A stretch of 56,494 nt of DNA from an uncultured Clostridia bacterium (GTDB taxonomy: Bacteria > Bacillota > Clostridia > Oscillospirales > Butyricicoccaceae). The notes under the pieces were generated by a model. That model saw nothing but the letters and a program-made list of their open reading frames with translations. It had not been told where the DNA came from and searched no databases. The position numbers were made by a program, and so were the translations under genes. How positions within the stretch are numbered: position 1 is the stretch's first letter; the number at the start of each line of letters is the position of its first letter. Shown here one piece after another: positions 24,277 to 34,318 of the stretch. The stretch is from NCBI GenBank assembly GCA_947648385.1, contig CANSNO010000004.1:1-56494 (forward strand), written 5' to 3'.

Positions 24277-24726
24277 TTATTTTTCCGCATTGGTCCAATG
24301 CTTGAGTTTTGGCAATATATTCTCAAAGTAATCTCTTGCCTGTTGGGGCGGAAAGTTTTCGTTTGACATATGCTCCACAAGATAGTCGGTCAGTTGTTCG
24401 AGGCTGTCATAGGCAAAGGCGCCGTCGGAATAGCACCATTTGCAGTATTCCTCATTAAAGCTGCCGTCCGCCTCTCTGCTGATGTCGGCGTCGTCAAGGG
24501 GCATACCGCAGCACTGGCAGACAAGCTGTCGCGGCGAGCCGAGCAAAGTGTTTATCGAGACGTCGAACAGCTTTGACAGCAGCTTGAGGGTCTCGGTATT
24601 GGGCACGGTATCCCCGTTTTCCCAGCGCGAAACGGCCTGTCTTGTGACAAACACCTTTTCGGCAAGCTCCTCCTGCGAAAGACGGTTTTTATTTCGCAGT
24701 TCAAGAATTATCTCCTGTGTTTTCAT
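24277..24726 (-). CDS. HTH regulator with zinc-ribbon domain
   Basis: 149 aa from ATG 24726 (MKTQEI), preceded by SD GAGGTGAT. Residues 1-65 are an XRE HTH (LSQEELAEKVFVTRQAVSRWE). Residues ~70-140 are a small zinc-ribbon domain with CQCCGMPL and EYCKWCY (four Cys in two CxxC pairs), then ARDYFENILPKLKHW. Proteins with this two-domain plan are common in Firmicutes as metal- or stress-responsive regulators. The ligand is not known here. Confidence 0.85.
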   Translation of the reverse strand: MKTQEIILELRNKNRLSQEELAEKVFVTRQAVSRWENGDTVPNTETLKLLSKLFDVSINTLLGSPRQLVCQCCGMPLDDADISREADGSFNEEYCKWCYSDGAFAYDSLEQLTDYLVEHMSNENFPPQQARDYFENILPKLKHWTNAEK

Positions 24727-24808
24727 CTTTATCACCTCGAGGACATTCTATCACCTTTCGTGAGCCATGCCAAGCAACCGCCTGTTGCGGAATGTAATAA
24801 GCTTTAAT

Positions 24809-24837
24809 TTTACTTTATTGTCTGTGTATGGTATAAT
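24809..24837 (+). promoter_or_regulatory. Promoter of rarA
   Basis: -35 TTTACT (24809-24814), 17-bp spacer, -10 TATAAT (24832-24837), 31 bp before the rarA start. Confidence 0.6.
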
Positions 24838-24868
24838 CAGTATAACACCATTTAAAAAGGAAACAGAT

Positions 24869-26143
24869 ATGTACCAGCCTTTAGCCGACAGAATACGCCC
24901 CACCGAGCTTGACGACATAGTGGGGCAACAGCATCTCATCGCCCCGGGCGGAATACTGCGCCGCATTGTCGAAAGCGGAAATATACCGAATATGATTTTT
25001 TACGGCCCCTCGGGCGTCGGCAAAACCACCCTCGCCCAGATAATCGCCGGCAAGACCAGCCGCAAGCTGTACAGGCTCAACGCCACCACGGCGGGAGTGG
25101 GCGACATAAAGGATATAGTGTCCGAGCTTGACACCCTTATGGCCCCCAACGGCATTCTGCTATATCTGGACGAAATACAGTATTTCAACAAAAAACAACA
25201 GCAGTCGCTTTTGGAGTTTATCGAAAGCGGAAAGATAACCCTTATCGCCTCCACAACCGAAAACCCCTATTTTTACGTTTACAACGCCATTTTGAGCCGA
25301 AGCACCGTTTTTGAGTTCAGGCCAATCGAGGCGGAGGACATACAGAAAGCCGTCGCCCGCGCCTTCCGTCTGGCGGCCGAGGGCTATGACGCACCTTTGG
25401 ACATCGAGGAGGGCGTCATAGGGCATATAGCCTTGGCCTGCGGCGGCGATGTGAGAAAATCCATAAACGCCGTAGAACTTTTATGCTCTTCGGCAGTCGA
25501 AAGGGACGGAAAGCTTTTTGTCTCCCTTGAGGACGCCAAAGCCGTCACCCAAAAATCCTCCAACAGGTATGACCGCGACGGCGACGCCCACTATGACGTG
25601 CTTTCGGCCTTTCACAAATCCCTGCGAGGCTCCGACGTCAACGCCTCCCTCCACTATCTGGCAAGGCTTATAAGCGGAGGCGATTTTACATCGGCGGCGA
25701 GACGTATGCTCTGCGTGGCAAGCGAGGATGTGGGGCTGGCCTATCCCCAGGCCGTTTCAATAGTCAAGGCCTGCTGTGACGCGGCGTTACAGCTCGGCCT
25801 GCCCGAGGCTCAGCTTCCGCTGGCTCAGGCCTGCGTGCTGCTGGCGACGGCGCCTAAATCAAACTCGGTATCGGCGGCCATGTCGGCCGCCATGGCCGAT
25901 GTGTCCGCCGGAAAATCGGGAGATATCCCTTCCCACCTCAAAGACGCCCACTATGGCGGAGCCGCCAAGCTGGGCCGTGGCCTGACATACAAATTCCCAC
26001 ACGATTACCCGGGAAATTATGTAGAGCAGCAGTATCTGCCCGACGGACTGCGCGCGGCCTCATATTATCACGAGGGCATGAACAAGGCCGAACAGCAGGC
26101 CAAGCTGTATTGGCATAAAATAAAAAAATGTTACCACCAATGA
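24869..26143 (+). CDS. rarA: Replication-associated recombination protein A (AAA+ ATPase)
   Basis: 424 aa from the ATG at 24869, behind SD AAGGAAA; the frame is open further upstream without an SD. AAA+ clamp-loader-like ATPase acting at stalled replication forks. Visible: RPTELDDIVGQQHL, Walker A GPSGVGKT, Walker B YLDEIQYFN (family members have DEIHRFN, here IQY), sensor STTENPYF, then ASEDVGLAYP in the C-terminal tetramerisation domain. The stop overlaps the start of the next gene by ATGA, indicating coupling. Confidence 0.93.
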   Translation: MYQPLADRIRPTELDDIVGQQHLIAPGGILRRIVESGNIPNMIFYGPSGVGKTTLAQIIAGKTSRKLYRLNATTAGVGDIKDIVSELDTLMAPNGILLYLDEIQYFNKKQQQSLLEFIESGKITLIASTTENPYFYVYNAILSRSTVFEFRPIEAEDIQKAVARAFRLAAEGYDAPLDIEEGVIGHIALACGGDVRKSINAVELLCSSAVERDGKLFVSLEDAKAVTQKSSNRYDRDGDAHYDVLSAFHKSLRGSDVNASLHYLARLISGGDFTSAARRMLCVASEDVGLAYPQAVSIVKACCDAALQLGLPEAQLPLAQACVLLATAPKSNSVSAAMSAAMADVSAGKSGDIPSHLKDAHYGGAAKLGRGLTYKFPHDYPGNYVEQQYLPDGLRAASYYHEGMNKAEQQAKLYWHKIKKCYHQ

Positions 26144-27351
26144 GAAAACTTACAACAGCTTTGTTCGCCTCTCGTCTCTGTCTGCTTTTTCTCTTTTCCT
26201 GGGGCATTAAAGAAAAAAACGACCCTCCTCCCGAAAACGACCCCTCGGGTGAGGATATAAAGCCCCCCGTCACCGTCGACGAAGACCCTCCGCCAAAGGG
26301 CAGTACCCCGGTAAGCGGCGACGGGTCGGTCATGAAAATAGACCTTTCGTATCTTAACAAAAAGGGAATGACGGTCGACAGCGTCTTTGCCGCCTCGGCC
26401 GACACCATCCTTGTCTTTGCCTCGTCTATAAGCGACGGCATAGTGTCCGAAAGGGCCTCCCTTTTCACCTATTCGGTCAGCCGTGACGCTTTCACAGGCT
26501 CTTCAATGCCCATAGGCATCATCGGCCAGTATCCGACGACGGTTTTTAATGACGGCACCGTCATGGTCATGACCCTTAACACGGAAAACTACAGCGCCGA
26601 AAAACTGCTTTTTATCGACCCTTTGACTCTCGATTATGACGAATATGACATCTCCGTGCCGGGCGGCGACGTCCGCTCGGTCATGGTATCTCCCGACAGA
26701 CAGCTTGCCGCCGTATCCAACTCCACCGAGCTTTACATCACCGATATTCATTTTGAAACGGTATATTCGGTCATGGAGGGCTATACTCCCGAGGGCGGCG
26801 ACCCCGAGCTTGACTTCTGTCTTCCGACCGCCTATGGCTGGCTCCCCGACGGCAGTGGGGTCGTAGGCGGCCTTCTGGGCTGGGAATGGGTCAACAACCC
26901 CATTATTTTGCGCCCCGACGGCAGCAGCTCCAGCCTGACCGATTATGAATATCTTTCGGCAACGCCTTACGGTGACGGCCTGCTCATCTACGATTATTTC
27001 TCCCTTGTTCCCCATGGCGTCTCCTCCGCCGACGGCAAAACATATGCCCCTCTTGAGCTGGGCGACCTGCCCGATCAGGATGACGACGGCTACATATCGG
27101 CACTCTGCGCCTGTCAGGACGGCGAGGTTCTGGCTTTGGGAATATCCGATTACAGCAGCTCCCCCGGCGAGAGCCGAGCCGAGATATTCAAAAACGGGGT
27201 TTCCGTCCTCTCCTTCGATTTGGAAGCCGAAGGGGCCTATCATCCCGATTTCGAGGCCATAAGTATATGTCCGTCGGGCAAGCTGGCCGTCATGCTGTCG
27301 GCCGCCACCGTAGACAGCCAAAAAGCCATTTATTTCTGCAAAATACAATAG
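26140..27351 (+). CDS. Exported beta-propeller-like protein of unknown function
   Basis: 403 aa from ATG 26140, which overlaps the rarA stop. The N-terminus is hydrophobic (ALFASRLCLLFLFSW), like a signal peptide but without a clear lipobox. Then a Pro/Asp-rich linker (~25-55), and repeated beta-strand blocks such as RSVMVSPDRQLAAVSN and AISICPSGKLAVMLSA that recall WD40/propeller blades. It has many acidic residues. Probably cell-surface. No family assigned. Confidence 0.7.
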   Translation: MRKLTTALFASRLCLLFLFSWGIKEKNDPPPENDPSGEDIKPPVTVDEDPPPKGSTPVSGDGSVMKIDLSYLNKKGMTVDSVFAASADTILVFASSISDGIVSERASLFTYSVSRDAFTGSSMPIGIIGQYPTTVFNDGTVMVMTLNTENYSAEKLLFIDPLTLDYDEYDISVPGGDVRSVMVSPDRQLAAVSNSTELYITDIHFETVYSVMEGYTPEGGDPELDFCLPTAYGWLPDGSGVVGGLLGWEWVNNPIILRPDGSSSSLTDYEYLSATPYGDGLLIYDYFSLVPHGVSSADGKTYAPLELGDLPDQDDDGYISALCACQDGEVLALGISDYSSSPGESRAEIFKNGVSVLSFDLEAEGAYHPDFEAISICPSGKLAVMLSAATVDSQKAIYFCKIQ

Positions 27352-27361
27352 ACTAACGGAC

Positions 27362-27395
27362 AAAAGCCGTAAAGCATATACGCTTTACGGCTTTT
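27362..27395 (+). terminator. Intrinsic terminator
   Basis: 14-bp perfect stem (27362-27375 with 27382-27395), 6-base loop and CTTTTTC tail, ten bases after the stop of the exported protein. Ends the rarA unit. Confidence 0.9.
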
Positions 27396-27541
27396 CTTTT
27401 TCGGTAATGCTTTTCAAAAAAGCTTCGCTTCCTTAATTGTGCATTTATGTTAATTTTATCACCTATATCATTATTTGTTTTGTATATTTCGTTTGTTTAT
27501 TATTAACAAAATATTTAAATTTATTTCGTAAAATATACATT

Positions 27542-27570
27542 TAGACAACCCTCTGTCAATATTATATAAT
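27542..27570 (+). promoter_or_regulatory. Promoter of the AbgT transporter gene
   Basis: -35 TAGACA (27542-27547), 17-bp spacer, -10 TATAAT (27565-27570). The 150 bp upstream is markedly AT-rich, perhaps an UP element. Confidence 0.55.
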
Positions 27571-27625
27571 ATAAGCAATGAAAGTTCGGCAGAGATTTGT
27601 ACATATTTGATGAGAGGTGATTATT

Positions 27626-29182
27626 TTGAGTGAGACCACAAAGAAACGCGGATTCATTGAACGCTTCCAAACGGCGATCGAAAAGGGCGCCAACAAGCTT
27701 CCCCCTCCCTTTATCCTGTTCTTCTATCTGTTCATGATAACGGCAGTTCTTTCCATGATACTCAGCCTGCTGGGCGTTGCCCTTGTCAACCCCTCCAACG
27801 GAGAAACGGTTACACCGAACAACTTTTTCTCTGTTGACGGTATCCACTGGCTGCTTGCCAACATGGTCAAAAACTTCACCGGCTATGCTTCCCTCGGCGT
27901 TGTTATCACAATGACCATAGGCATGGGTATGCTGGAGCAGACCGGCATGGTGTCGGCTCTGCTGAAAAAGCTGATGGGCGTCCTGCCCGATTCGGCCATG
28001 GTCTTCGGATGCGCCGTTATAGCCATATGCGGCAATATCTTCTCGGACTCCAGCGGATATATCATTCCGCCCCTGATCGCCATGCTGTTCGCCAGCTACG
28101 GCAAAAACCCCATCGCCGGTTTTTCGGTGGGTATGCTGGGCACATCGGGCGGATGGTCGGCCAACCTGTTCCCGGCCGGAACCGACGCCCTGCTGATGGG
28201 CATTACAAACACCGTTCTTGACGGCGAGCTTGGCGCCGGAGTGCTGAATGTCGATCTGGTCTGTAACTACTTCTTTACATTTGTTTCCACATTCCTGCTG
28301 GCCATAGTCATAACCCTTTTTGACAAATACATTATGGAGCCTCACCTTGGCCCCTATGTTCCCGGCAAGGGCAAGGGCGGCAACGCCGTCGTGCTGACAG
28401 CCGATATTACCGATACCGAGCGAAAGGGCCTCAGAGCCGCCGGTCTGACAGCTCTGGCCTACATAGCTCTCGTTGGAGTGGGCATCTGGAGCGGCGTTTT
28501 GAGGAACGCCGAGACAGGCTCTATCCTCAACAGCCCCTTCCTCAGCGGCATAGTTCCCATCCTCTTCGGCCTCTTCTTTACCTCCGGTCTGGCTTTCGCG
28601 AAGTCGACGGGCAATGTCAAATCGGGCAAGGATATTTCCGACCGCTGTATGGCTCAGGTTCGTTCAATGACGACCTTTGTCACAATGGTCTTTGTCATCG
28701 GCCAGTTCAGCGCCTTGTTCAGCTGGACAAAGATAGGCACCATCCTTTCCATCGCCGGCGCCAACGCCCTTGACAAATTGGGCTTTACCGGTATGCCGAT
28801 GATAGTCATATTTATAATCATCGTGGCCTGCATCAATTTCCTTGTCGGCTCCAGCTCGACAAAGTGGGCCATCCTCGGCCCCATCTTTATCCCCATGATG
28901 CTCCAGCTGGGCTATCATCCCGGATTCGTGCAGATGGCCTACCGCATCGGTGACTCCTGCACAAACGCCTGCTCCCCCATGTCGGCCGTCCTGTTCATGT
29001 GCCTGACGATGGCTCAGGAGCAATACGACAAGGACTGCCAGCTTGGCACGATACTTTCCAACAACATAATGGGCGCTCTTATCATGCTGGTCGTCTGGAT
29101 TGTATTCTTTGTCATCTGGAACCTTATCGGCCTTCCCGTCGGCCCGGGCGTTACGGTCCATCTGCCGGCAGGCATACTCTAA
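27626..29182 (+). CDS. AbgT family transporter
   Basis: 518 aa from a TTG start at 27626, set by the SD GAGAGGTG. About a dozen hydrophobic segments. Conserved AbgT features are visible: NFTGYASLGVV, an IFSDSSGYIIPPL-type segment, PAGTDALLMG, NFLVGSSSTKWAILGP and RIGDSCTNACSPM. The family exports or imports p-aminobenzoyl-glutamate and related compounds, some acting as antimetabolite efflux pumps. Substrate not determinable. It is monocistronic and convergent with the cysteine desulfidase gene. Confidence 0.9.
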   Translation: MSETTKKRGFIERFQTAIEKGANKLPPPFILFFYLFMITAVLSMILSLLGVALVNPSNGETVTPNNFFSVDGIHWLLANMVKNFTGYASLGVVITMTIGMGMLEQTGMVSALLKKLMGVLPDSAMVFGCAVIAICGNIFSDSSGYIIPPLIAMLFASYGKNPIAGFSVGMLGTSGGWSANLFPAGTDALLMGITNTVLDGELGAGVLNVDLVCNYFFTFVSTFLLAIVITLFDKYIMEPHLGPYVPGKGKGGNAVVLTADITDTERKGLRAAGLTALAYIALVGVGIWSGVLRNAETGSILNSPFLSGIVPILFGLFFTSGLAFAKSTGNVKSGKDISDRCMAQVRSMTTFVTMVFVIGQFSALFSWTKIGTILSIAGANALDKLGFTGMPMIVIFIIIVACINFLVGSSSTKWAILGPIFIPMMLQLGYHPGFVQMAYRIGDSCTNACSPMSAVLFMCLTMAQEQYDKDCQLGTILSNNIMGALIMLVVWIVFFVIWNLIGLPVGPGVTVHLPAGIL

Positions 29183-29215
29183 CGGTTCTTTCAGCATAAA
29201 ATTACGCACAGCAAT

Positions 29216-29258
29216 AAAAAAAGTCCTCCCCGACTTATATGGTCGGGGAGGACTTTTT
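29216..29258. terminator. Strong bidirectional terminator
   Basis: 17-bp perfect stem AAAAAGTCCTCCCCGAC with its complement, loop TTATATG, A-run on the left and T-run on the right. Serves both convergent genes. Confidence 0.95.
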
Positions 29259-29267
29259 ATCTTATCT

Positions 29268-30518
29268 TTACTTGCCCATCATAATGTCGACAATGGTCGA
29301 GTTGGCGTTGTCCATGCCCACATTGGCGACGCGGCTGAGGTTCTTTATCAACACCGAAACATCGTTGGAATTGACTATGCCGCCCTCCTCTATGCCGAAG
29401 CCCTCGAGAGCCATCATGGCCGAGGTGATGGCGTTGGCGCAGGAGAGGCCGACCTTGTTGGCGCATCCCTCCTTGGCTCCGTCGCATATCATGCCCGTGG
29501 CCGAGCCGAGAACCGTCTTTATGCAGGCAGTCACCTGCTCAAGGCTGCCGTCCATCATATATATGACGCCGACAGCTCCGGCCAAACCGGCCGCCACGCT
29601 ACAGGAGCAGAGACAGGAAAGGGTGCCCAGCTCATGCTTGATGAACATATTTACTGCCTGGGCAAAGGCTATACCGCGGAGCATCTTCTCCTCGCCTACG
29701 CCCAAGATTTCAGCAGCCGTTCCGGCCGTCAGGAAGAGGCCGATGCCCTGGTTGCCGCTGCCTGTGACCGTCATAACAGGGAGCTGTACGCCGCTCATAC
29801 GGGCGAAGGAGGCGCAGGAAGTGGCCTTTTGCACGGCAAAAATGAGGGAATTGTCAAAAAACGATTTTTTGCTCATCTTCTCAAAGCACTGTCCGATGGC
29901 CATTTCCTCGCCGGCGTGGGCAATGGCGCGGTTCATCTCAAGGCCCTCTTTGAAAAAAGCCAGAGAATTATCGTCGACAGTATCGGCAAACTTCTTGAAA
30001 TCCTCAAGGGAGTATTTCTCTATGCCGTCTATGGAGCTGCCGTCCTTTGTCTCGTAATGGGCAAAATTATCGCCATGCTCCACAAGAGTTATATTGGCGT
30101 GTCCGCCGTCGGTGATGACCCTGACCTTATCCTCATCGCTTTCAAGCACGGTTTCGATAAAAAGGCCGCTCCTTGTGCCGTCAAGCTGTACGGTTATCAG
30201 AGGAATAAGACTTTTGGCCTCCTCGGCTCCCTCGGAGGTGATATTTCCCAGGACATTCATGCCGGCTTTGGGGTCGCCGGCCGCGATGCCGATGGCCACG
30301 CAGGCCACAACTCCCCTTTCGGAAAAACCGGGTATTCCGACGCCGAGGGCGTTTTTCAAAAGGCAGATGTCCATTTTGACGGTTGCCTTTTTGAGCTTGC
30401 CTTTAAGCTCGGCGCGAGCGGTGGAGGCGTTGAGGGCGATAGCCACCGGCTCGGTACAACCGGTAGCCGGAGTGACAACGCTGCGTATCATTGTCATAAG
30501 CTGTTCGTTCATATTCAT
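29268..30518 (-). CDS. cyuA: L-cysteine desulfidase / UPF0597 family protein
   Basis: 416 aa from the ATG at 30518, eight bases after AAGGGG (ATG 30524 is also possible). CyuA-type enzymes use a [4Fe-4S] cluster to split cysteine to pyruvate, ammonia and sulfide. Family pattern: TPATGCTEPVAIAL near the N-terminus, SGNQGIGLF, and Cys residues in LSCLCSCSVAAG and GMICDGAKEGCANKVG, matching cluster ligands. It is related to the serine dehydratase alpha fold. Symbol assigned by family. Confidence 0.88.
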   Translation of the reverse strand: MNMNEQLMTMIRSVVTPATGCTEPVAIALNASTARAELKGKLKKATVKMDICLLKNALGVGIPGFSERGVVACVAIGIAAGDPKAGMNVLGNITSEGAEEAKSLIPLITVQLDGTRSGLFIETVLESDEDKVRVITDGGHANITLVEHGDNFAHYETKDGSSIDGIEKYSLEDFKKFADTVDDNSLAFFKEGLEMNRAIAHAGEEMAIGQCFEKMSKKSFFDNSLIFAVQKATSCASFARMSGVQLPVMTVTGSGNQGIGLFLTAGTAAEILGVGEEKMLRGIAFAQAVNMFIKHELGTLSCLCSCSVAAGLAGAVGVIYMMDGSLEQVTACIKTVLGSATGMICDGAKEGCANKVGLSCANAITSAMMALEGFGIEEGGIVNSNDVSVLIKNLSRVANVGMDNANSTIVDIMMGK

Positions 30519-30622
30519 ATCCATGTCCCCTTTGTATATTTGAAAAATCAATTACAATAATTATATCACCTTTTTTTACACAATGCACTATATCAGGAGA
30601 AAATAATGTTTAATAATACAAA

Positions 30623-30650
30623 AAACGCCGCCTGAAATCAGGCGGCGTTT
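30623..30650. terminator. Terminator after rpsU
   Basis: 13-bp perfect stem (30623-30635 with 30638-30650), 2-base loop; A-run and TTT flanks allow use from either strand. Confidence 0.85.
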
Positions 30651-30662
30651 ATAAGCTGTATT

Positions 30663-30845
30663 TTATCTATACATCTTTTTCTTGGCCCTGGCAGCTTCGC
30701 TCTTCTTGCGGCGCTTAACGCTGGGACTTTCATAGTGTTCACGCTTACGGAGCTCGGAAAGCACACCCGACTTGGCGCATGAACGCTTAAAACGCCTGAG
30801 CGCGCTATCCAGCGATTCATCAGCCTTGACATGAATCTCTGGCAT
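30663..30845 (-). CDS. rpsU: 30S ribosomal protein S21
   Basis: 60 aa, strongly basic. [39 protein letters not shown] and the KKKMYR tail match bacterial S21. SD GGAGGGAGG precedes ATG. Component of the small subunit near the mRNA exit region. It stands 93 bp downstream of leuS and is closed by its own terminator. Confidence 0.95.
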   Translation of the reverse strand: MPEIHVKADESLDSALRRFKRSCAKSGVLSELRKREHYESPSVKRRKKSEAARAKKKMYR

Positions 30846-30937
30846 TTATATTTCCCTCCCTCCGTAAATCAAACATGAAAAGATACTTAATCAACAAAAT
30901 ACATTATATTACCTATCGTCCCGTCTGTCAAGTTATT

Positions 30938-33343
30938 TTAGCCTTTTACAACTATATTTATTATTTTGTTCCTGACGACGATGACCTTGACGACCTCTTT
31001 ACCCTCAATGGCGGCGGCCACCTTTTCGTCGGCCATGGCGGCCTTTTTGGCCTCATCCTCGCCGCAGTCGACGGGCAGGACAACGACGCTCTTGAGCTTG
31101 CCGTTGACCTGGACGGCCATATTGACGCTGTTGTCGACCGTCTTGCTCTCGTCATACTTGGGCCAGGGATGACGGACCAAAGTATCGGTAACTCCCATGG
31201 TCTCGGCCAACTCCTCTGTCAGATGGGGAGCAAAGGGATTGAGCAGCTGGAGGAAGGTCATATACTCGGCCTCGTTGACGCCGTTGTCGGTGAAAACGTT
31301 GAGCAGGCTCATGAGGGCGGCTATAGCCGTGTTGAACTTGAGGTTCTCGATGTCCTCCGAGACCTTCTTTATGGTCCTGTGCATCTCGGCCTCGTTTTCT
31401 TTGCTGTATTCCTTGCCAGGCTTGACCGAATCCCTGATGAAGCAGACCCTTTCGAGGAACCTGCGGCAGCCCTTGATGGAATCGGTCTTCCAGGGAGCCG
31501 ACTTTTCAAAATCGCCGATGAACATCTCGTAAAGGCGCATTGTGTCGGCGCCGTAGGTGTCGACTATCTCGTCAGGGTTGACGACGTTGCCGCGGCTCTT
31601 GCTCATCTTCTCGTTGTTGTCGCCCAAAATCATGCCGTGGCTGGTGCGCTTGGCGTAAGGCTCGGGATTAGGCACGACGCCGATATCATAAAGGAACTTA
31701 TGCCAGAAACGGCTGTAGAGCAGATGGAGCGTCGTGTGCTCCATGCCGCCGTTGTACCAGTCGACCTGTCCCCAGTATTTGAGAGCCTCGGGCGAGGCAA
31801 GGGCCTTGTCGTTGTGGGGGTCCATATATCTGAGGAAATACCAGCTTGAGCCGGCCCACTGAGGCATGGTGTCGGTCTCGCGGCGAGCAGGGCCTCCGCA
31901 ATGGGGGCAGGTGGTGTTTATCCAATCCTCGCATTTGGCAAGGGGCGATTCGCCGTTTTCTGTCGGCTCATAGCTGTCGACCTCGGGCAGTTTGAGGGGA
32001 AGCTCGTTCTCGGGCACGGGCACCCAGCCGCACTTTTCGCAATACACCAGAGGTATGGGCTCGCCCCAGTAACGCTGGCGGGAGAATACCCAGTCGCGCA
32101 ATTTATAATTGACCTTGGAATGGCCGACGCCCTTTTCCTCAATCCATTTTACGATGGCTTTTTTGGCCTCTTCGACGCTCATGCCGTCAAGGAAGCCGGA
32201 ATTGACCATAACGCCGGTGTCGCAATCGGTAAAGGGTTCCTTTTCGACCTCTCCGCCCTTGACAACTTCGATGATGTCACAGCCGAACTTCTTGGCAAAC
32301 TCCCAGTCGCGTGTGTCGTGGGCAGGAACGGCCATTATGGCGCCGGTGCCGTAGCCCATGAGGACATAGTCCGAAACGAAAATGGGTATCTCTCTGCCGT
32401 TTACGGGATTTACGGCCCTGACGCCCTCCAGCCTGACGCCCGTCTTGTCCTTCTGAAGCTCGGTGCGATCGAAATCCGACTTTCTGGAGGATGCCTCGCG
32501 GTATGCGACCACGTCGCCGTAATTCGTCAGCCTGCCCTGCCATTTGTCGATAAAGGGATGCTCGGGCGACATGAACATATATGTGGCCCCGAAAAGGGTG
32601 TCGGGGCGAGTGGTGTAGATGAGCAGCTTATCCCCCTCGGTGGTCTCAAACTCCACCTCGGCGCCGGTCGAGCGGCCTATCCAGTTTTTCTGCTGCACCT
32701 TTACCCTGTCGATGTAATCGACCTTGTCAAGGTCATCTATCAGCCTCTGGGCGTATTTTGTGATGGCCAGCATCCACTGGCTCTTTTCCTTGCGTATGAC
32801 GGGAGAGCCGCAACGCTCGCACACGCCGTTTACGACCTCCTCGTTGGCCAGAACGCACTTGCAGGAGGTGCACCAGTTGACGGGCATCGTCGTCTTATAG
32901 GCAAGGCCCTTTTCAAAGAGCTTGAGGAATATCCACTGGGTCCATTTGAAATAATCGGGGTCGGTGGTGTTTATCTCCCTGTCCCAGTCAAAGGACAGAC
33001 CGAGCATCTGAAGCTGGCTTTTGAACCTTGCCACATTCTTTTTTGTCACCTCGGCCGGAGGGACGTGGTTTTTGATGGCAAAGTTTTCGGTGGGCAGGCC
33101 GAAAGCGTCCCAGCCCATGGGATAAAGAACGTTATAGCCCTCCATACGGCGCTTTCTGGCCACGATGTCAAGGGCGGTATATGAACGGGGATGGCCCACA
33201 TGGATGCCGGCGCCCGAGGGATAGGGGAACTCCACAAGGGCGTAATATTTCGGCATGGAAAAATCGTCAAGGGCGCGGAAGGATTTTTCATCCTCCCAGC
33301 GTTTTTGCCATTTGGCTTCAATGGTTTTAAAATCGTACTTCAC
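30938..33343 (-). CDS. leuS: Leucyl-tRNA synthetase
   Basis: 801 aa class I synthetase, charging tRNA-Leu. GTG start at 33343 behind AAGGAAG. HIGH-type motif HVGHPRSYT at about 48-56, zinc fingers with [10 protein letters not shown] and VCERCGSP, an editing domain with [13 protein letters not shown], and KMSKSRGNV. The C-terminal anticodon-binding domain ends in [17 protein letters not shown]. No T-box is visible upstream, so it is probably transcribed from the smc-side operon. Confidence 0.97.
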   Translation of the reverse strand: MKYDFKTIEAKWQKRWEDEKSFRALDDFSMPKYYALVEFPYPSGAGIHVGHPRSYTALDIVARKRRMEGYNVLYPMGWDAFGLPTENFAIKNHVPPAEVTKKNVARFKSQLQMLGLSFDWDREINTTDPDYFKWTQWIFLKLFEKGLAYKTTMPVNWCTSCKCVLANEEVVNGVCERCGSPVIRKEKSQWMLAITKYAQRLIDDLDKVDYIDRVKVQQKNWIGRSTGAEVEFETTEGDKLLIYTTRPDTLFGATYMFMSPEHPFIDKWQGRLTNYGDVVAYREASSRKSDFDRTELQKDKTGVRLEGVRAVNPVNGREIPIFVSDYVLMGYGTGAIMAVPAHDTRDWEFAKKFGCDIIEVVKGGEVEKEPFTDCDTGVMVNSGFLDGMSVEEAKKAIVKWIEEKGVGHSKVNYKLRDWVFSRQRYWGEPIPLVYCEKCGWVPVPENELPLKLPEVDSYEPTENGESPLAKCEDWINTTCPHCGGPARRETDTMPQWAGSSWYFLRYMDPHNDKALASPEALKYWGQVDWYNGGMEHTTLHLLYSRFWHKFLYDIGVVPNPEPYAKRTSHGMILGDNNEKMSKSRGNVVNPDEIVDTYGADTMRLYEMFIGDFEKSAPWKTDSIKGCRRFLERVCFIRDSVKPGKEYSKENEAEMHRTIKKVSEDIENLKFNTAIAALMSLLNVFTDNGVNEAEYMTFLQLLNPFAPHLTEELAETMGVTDTLVRHPWPKYDESKTVDNSVNMAVQVNGKLKSVVVLPVDCGEDEAKKAAMADEKVAAAIEGKEVVKVIVVRNKIINIVVKG

Positions 33344-33373
33344 GGCTCACACTTCCTTTATATGAAAATACCT

Positions 33374-34318
33374 TTATTCCGCGGTTATGAACTTGCTCAA
33401 ATCGACGGGGCGAGAATCTCCCCACATACGCTCGAGGGCGTACATCTCACGGGCGTCGCTCATGAATATATTGACGACGACGGTTGAATAGTCCATCAAT
33501 ATCCAGTTGGAGTTTATGCCCTCGATATGGTGGGCGTAAACGCCGAATCTGTCCTTGAGCTGAAACTCTATCTCGTCGCTCAGGGCTCTGATATGGGTGG
33601 AGGAGGTGCCCGTCATGATGAGGAAATAATCGGCGAGGGTGGTCTGCTCGGTGACCTCGACGGCCACCATGTCCTTGGCCTTGCGGCCGTCGGCTATCTT
33701 GACTATCTCGGCCAGAAGCTCTTTCGGCTCCATATTGATATTATCCATTCTGTTCTCCTTTTCAAGCTGCTTTCGCAGAAAATCTGCCGCCATGCGGCTC
33801 TGTTCATGGGGCGCGCGTCCCTGTTCCTCGACATCTTTTATCGTGCCCTCGAGGCTCATCAGCACGGCCATATCGAGGTTTTCAAAAGCGGTTTTTCTTA
33901 TCTCTCCCACGCCGGGATAATCTCTGCCCTCCTCTATGGCGTCGGAAAGGTAGATTATCTTTTCCAGCAGGCTCATGTCCTCCCGGCCCAGCGTATGATA
34001 CTTTATCGCCATACACACGTCACGCGGCGCGCCGAAAAGGTCTCTCGCCACCTCGGCCGCCGTATCGGCGTGGATAAGCCACGGAAACTCACTTTCGCTG
34101 TATCTGTTTATTATGCCATATTTATCGCATAATTGCAACTGCCCGGCGTTGTCGGCCTTTTTTGTTATATCGTGGAGCAAGGCGGCCTCCTCGGCCTTTT
34201 CCCTGTCGCATCCCCACCTGTCGGCCAGCCTTAAAGCCATATCGCGGCACCGCAGTGTGTGTCCGTAGCGTTTTTCGGTCAGAAAGGGCCTGACGGCCTT
34301 CGCCAAATCATCTCTCAC
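33374..34318 (-). CDS. Fusion of YqeK HD-hydrolase and RsfS ribosomal silencing factor
   Basis: 314 aa, GTG start at 34318 (SD GGAGG). Residues 1-185 are YqeK (HD motif LLHDITKKA, IHADTAAEVARD, YHTLGREDMS), a family that hydrolyses diadenosine tetraphosphate. Residues ~195-314 are RsfS (LLAEIVKIADGRKAKDM, LADYFLIMTGTSS, DYSTVVVNIF), which binds L14 and blocks 70S assembly under starvation. These are usually two adjacent genes. Here no stop separates them. An internal ATG at 33748 has its own SD (AAGGAG), so free RsfS could also be made. Confidence 0.92.
   Translation of the reverse strand: MRDDLAKAVRPFLTEKRYGHTLRCRDMALRLADRWGCDREKAEEAALLHDITKKADNAGQLQLCDKYGIINRYSESEFPWLIHADTAAEVARDLFGAPRDVCMAIKYHTLGREDMSLLEKIIYLSDAIEEGRDYPGVGEIRKTAFENLDMAVLMSLEGTIKDVEEQGRAPHEQSRMAADFLRKQLEKENRMDNINMEPKELLAEIVKIADGRKAKDMVAVEVTEQTTLADYFLIMTGTSSTHIRALSDEIEFQLKDRFGVYAHHIEGINSNWILMDYSTVVVNIFMSDAREMYALERMWGDSRPVDLSKFITAE

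Noticed and set aside
29100..30560. 486-aa plus-strand frame
   Set aside because: Antisense shadow of the cysteine desulfidase gene, caused by GC-rich codon bias.
30638..30832. 64-aa minus-strand frame over rpsU
   Set aside because: Out-of-frame shadow of the ribosomal protein S21 gene.
31901..33184. 427-aa plus-strand frame
   Set aside because: Antisense shadow of leuS.
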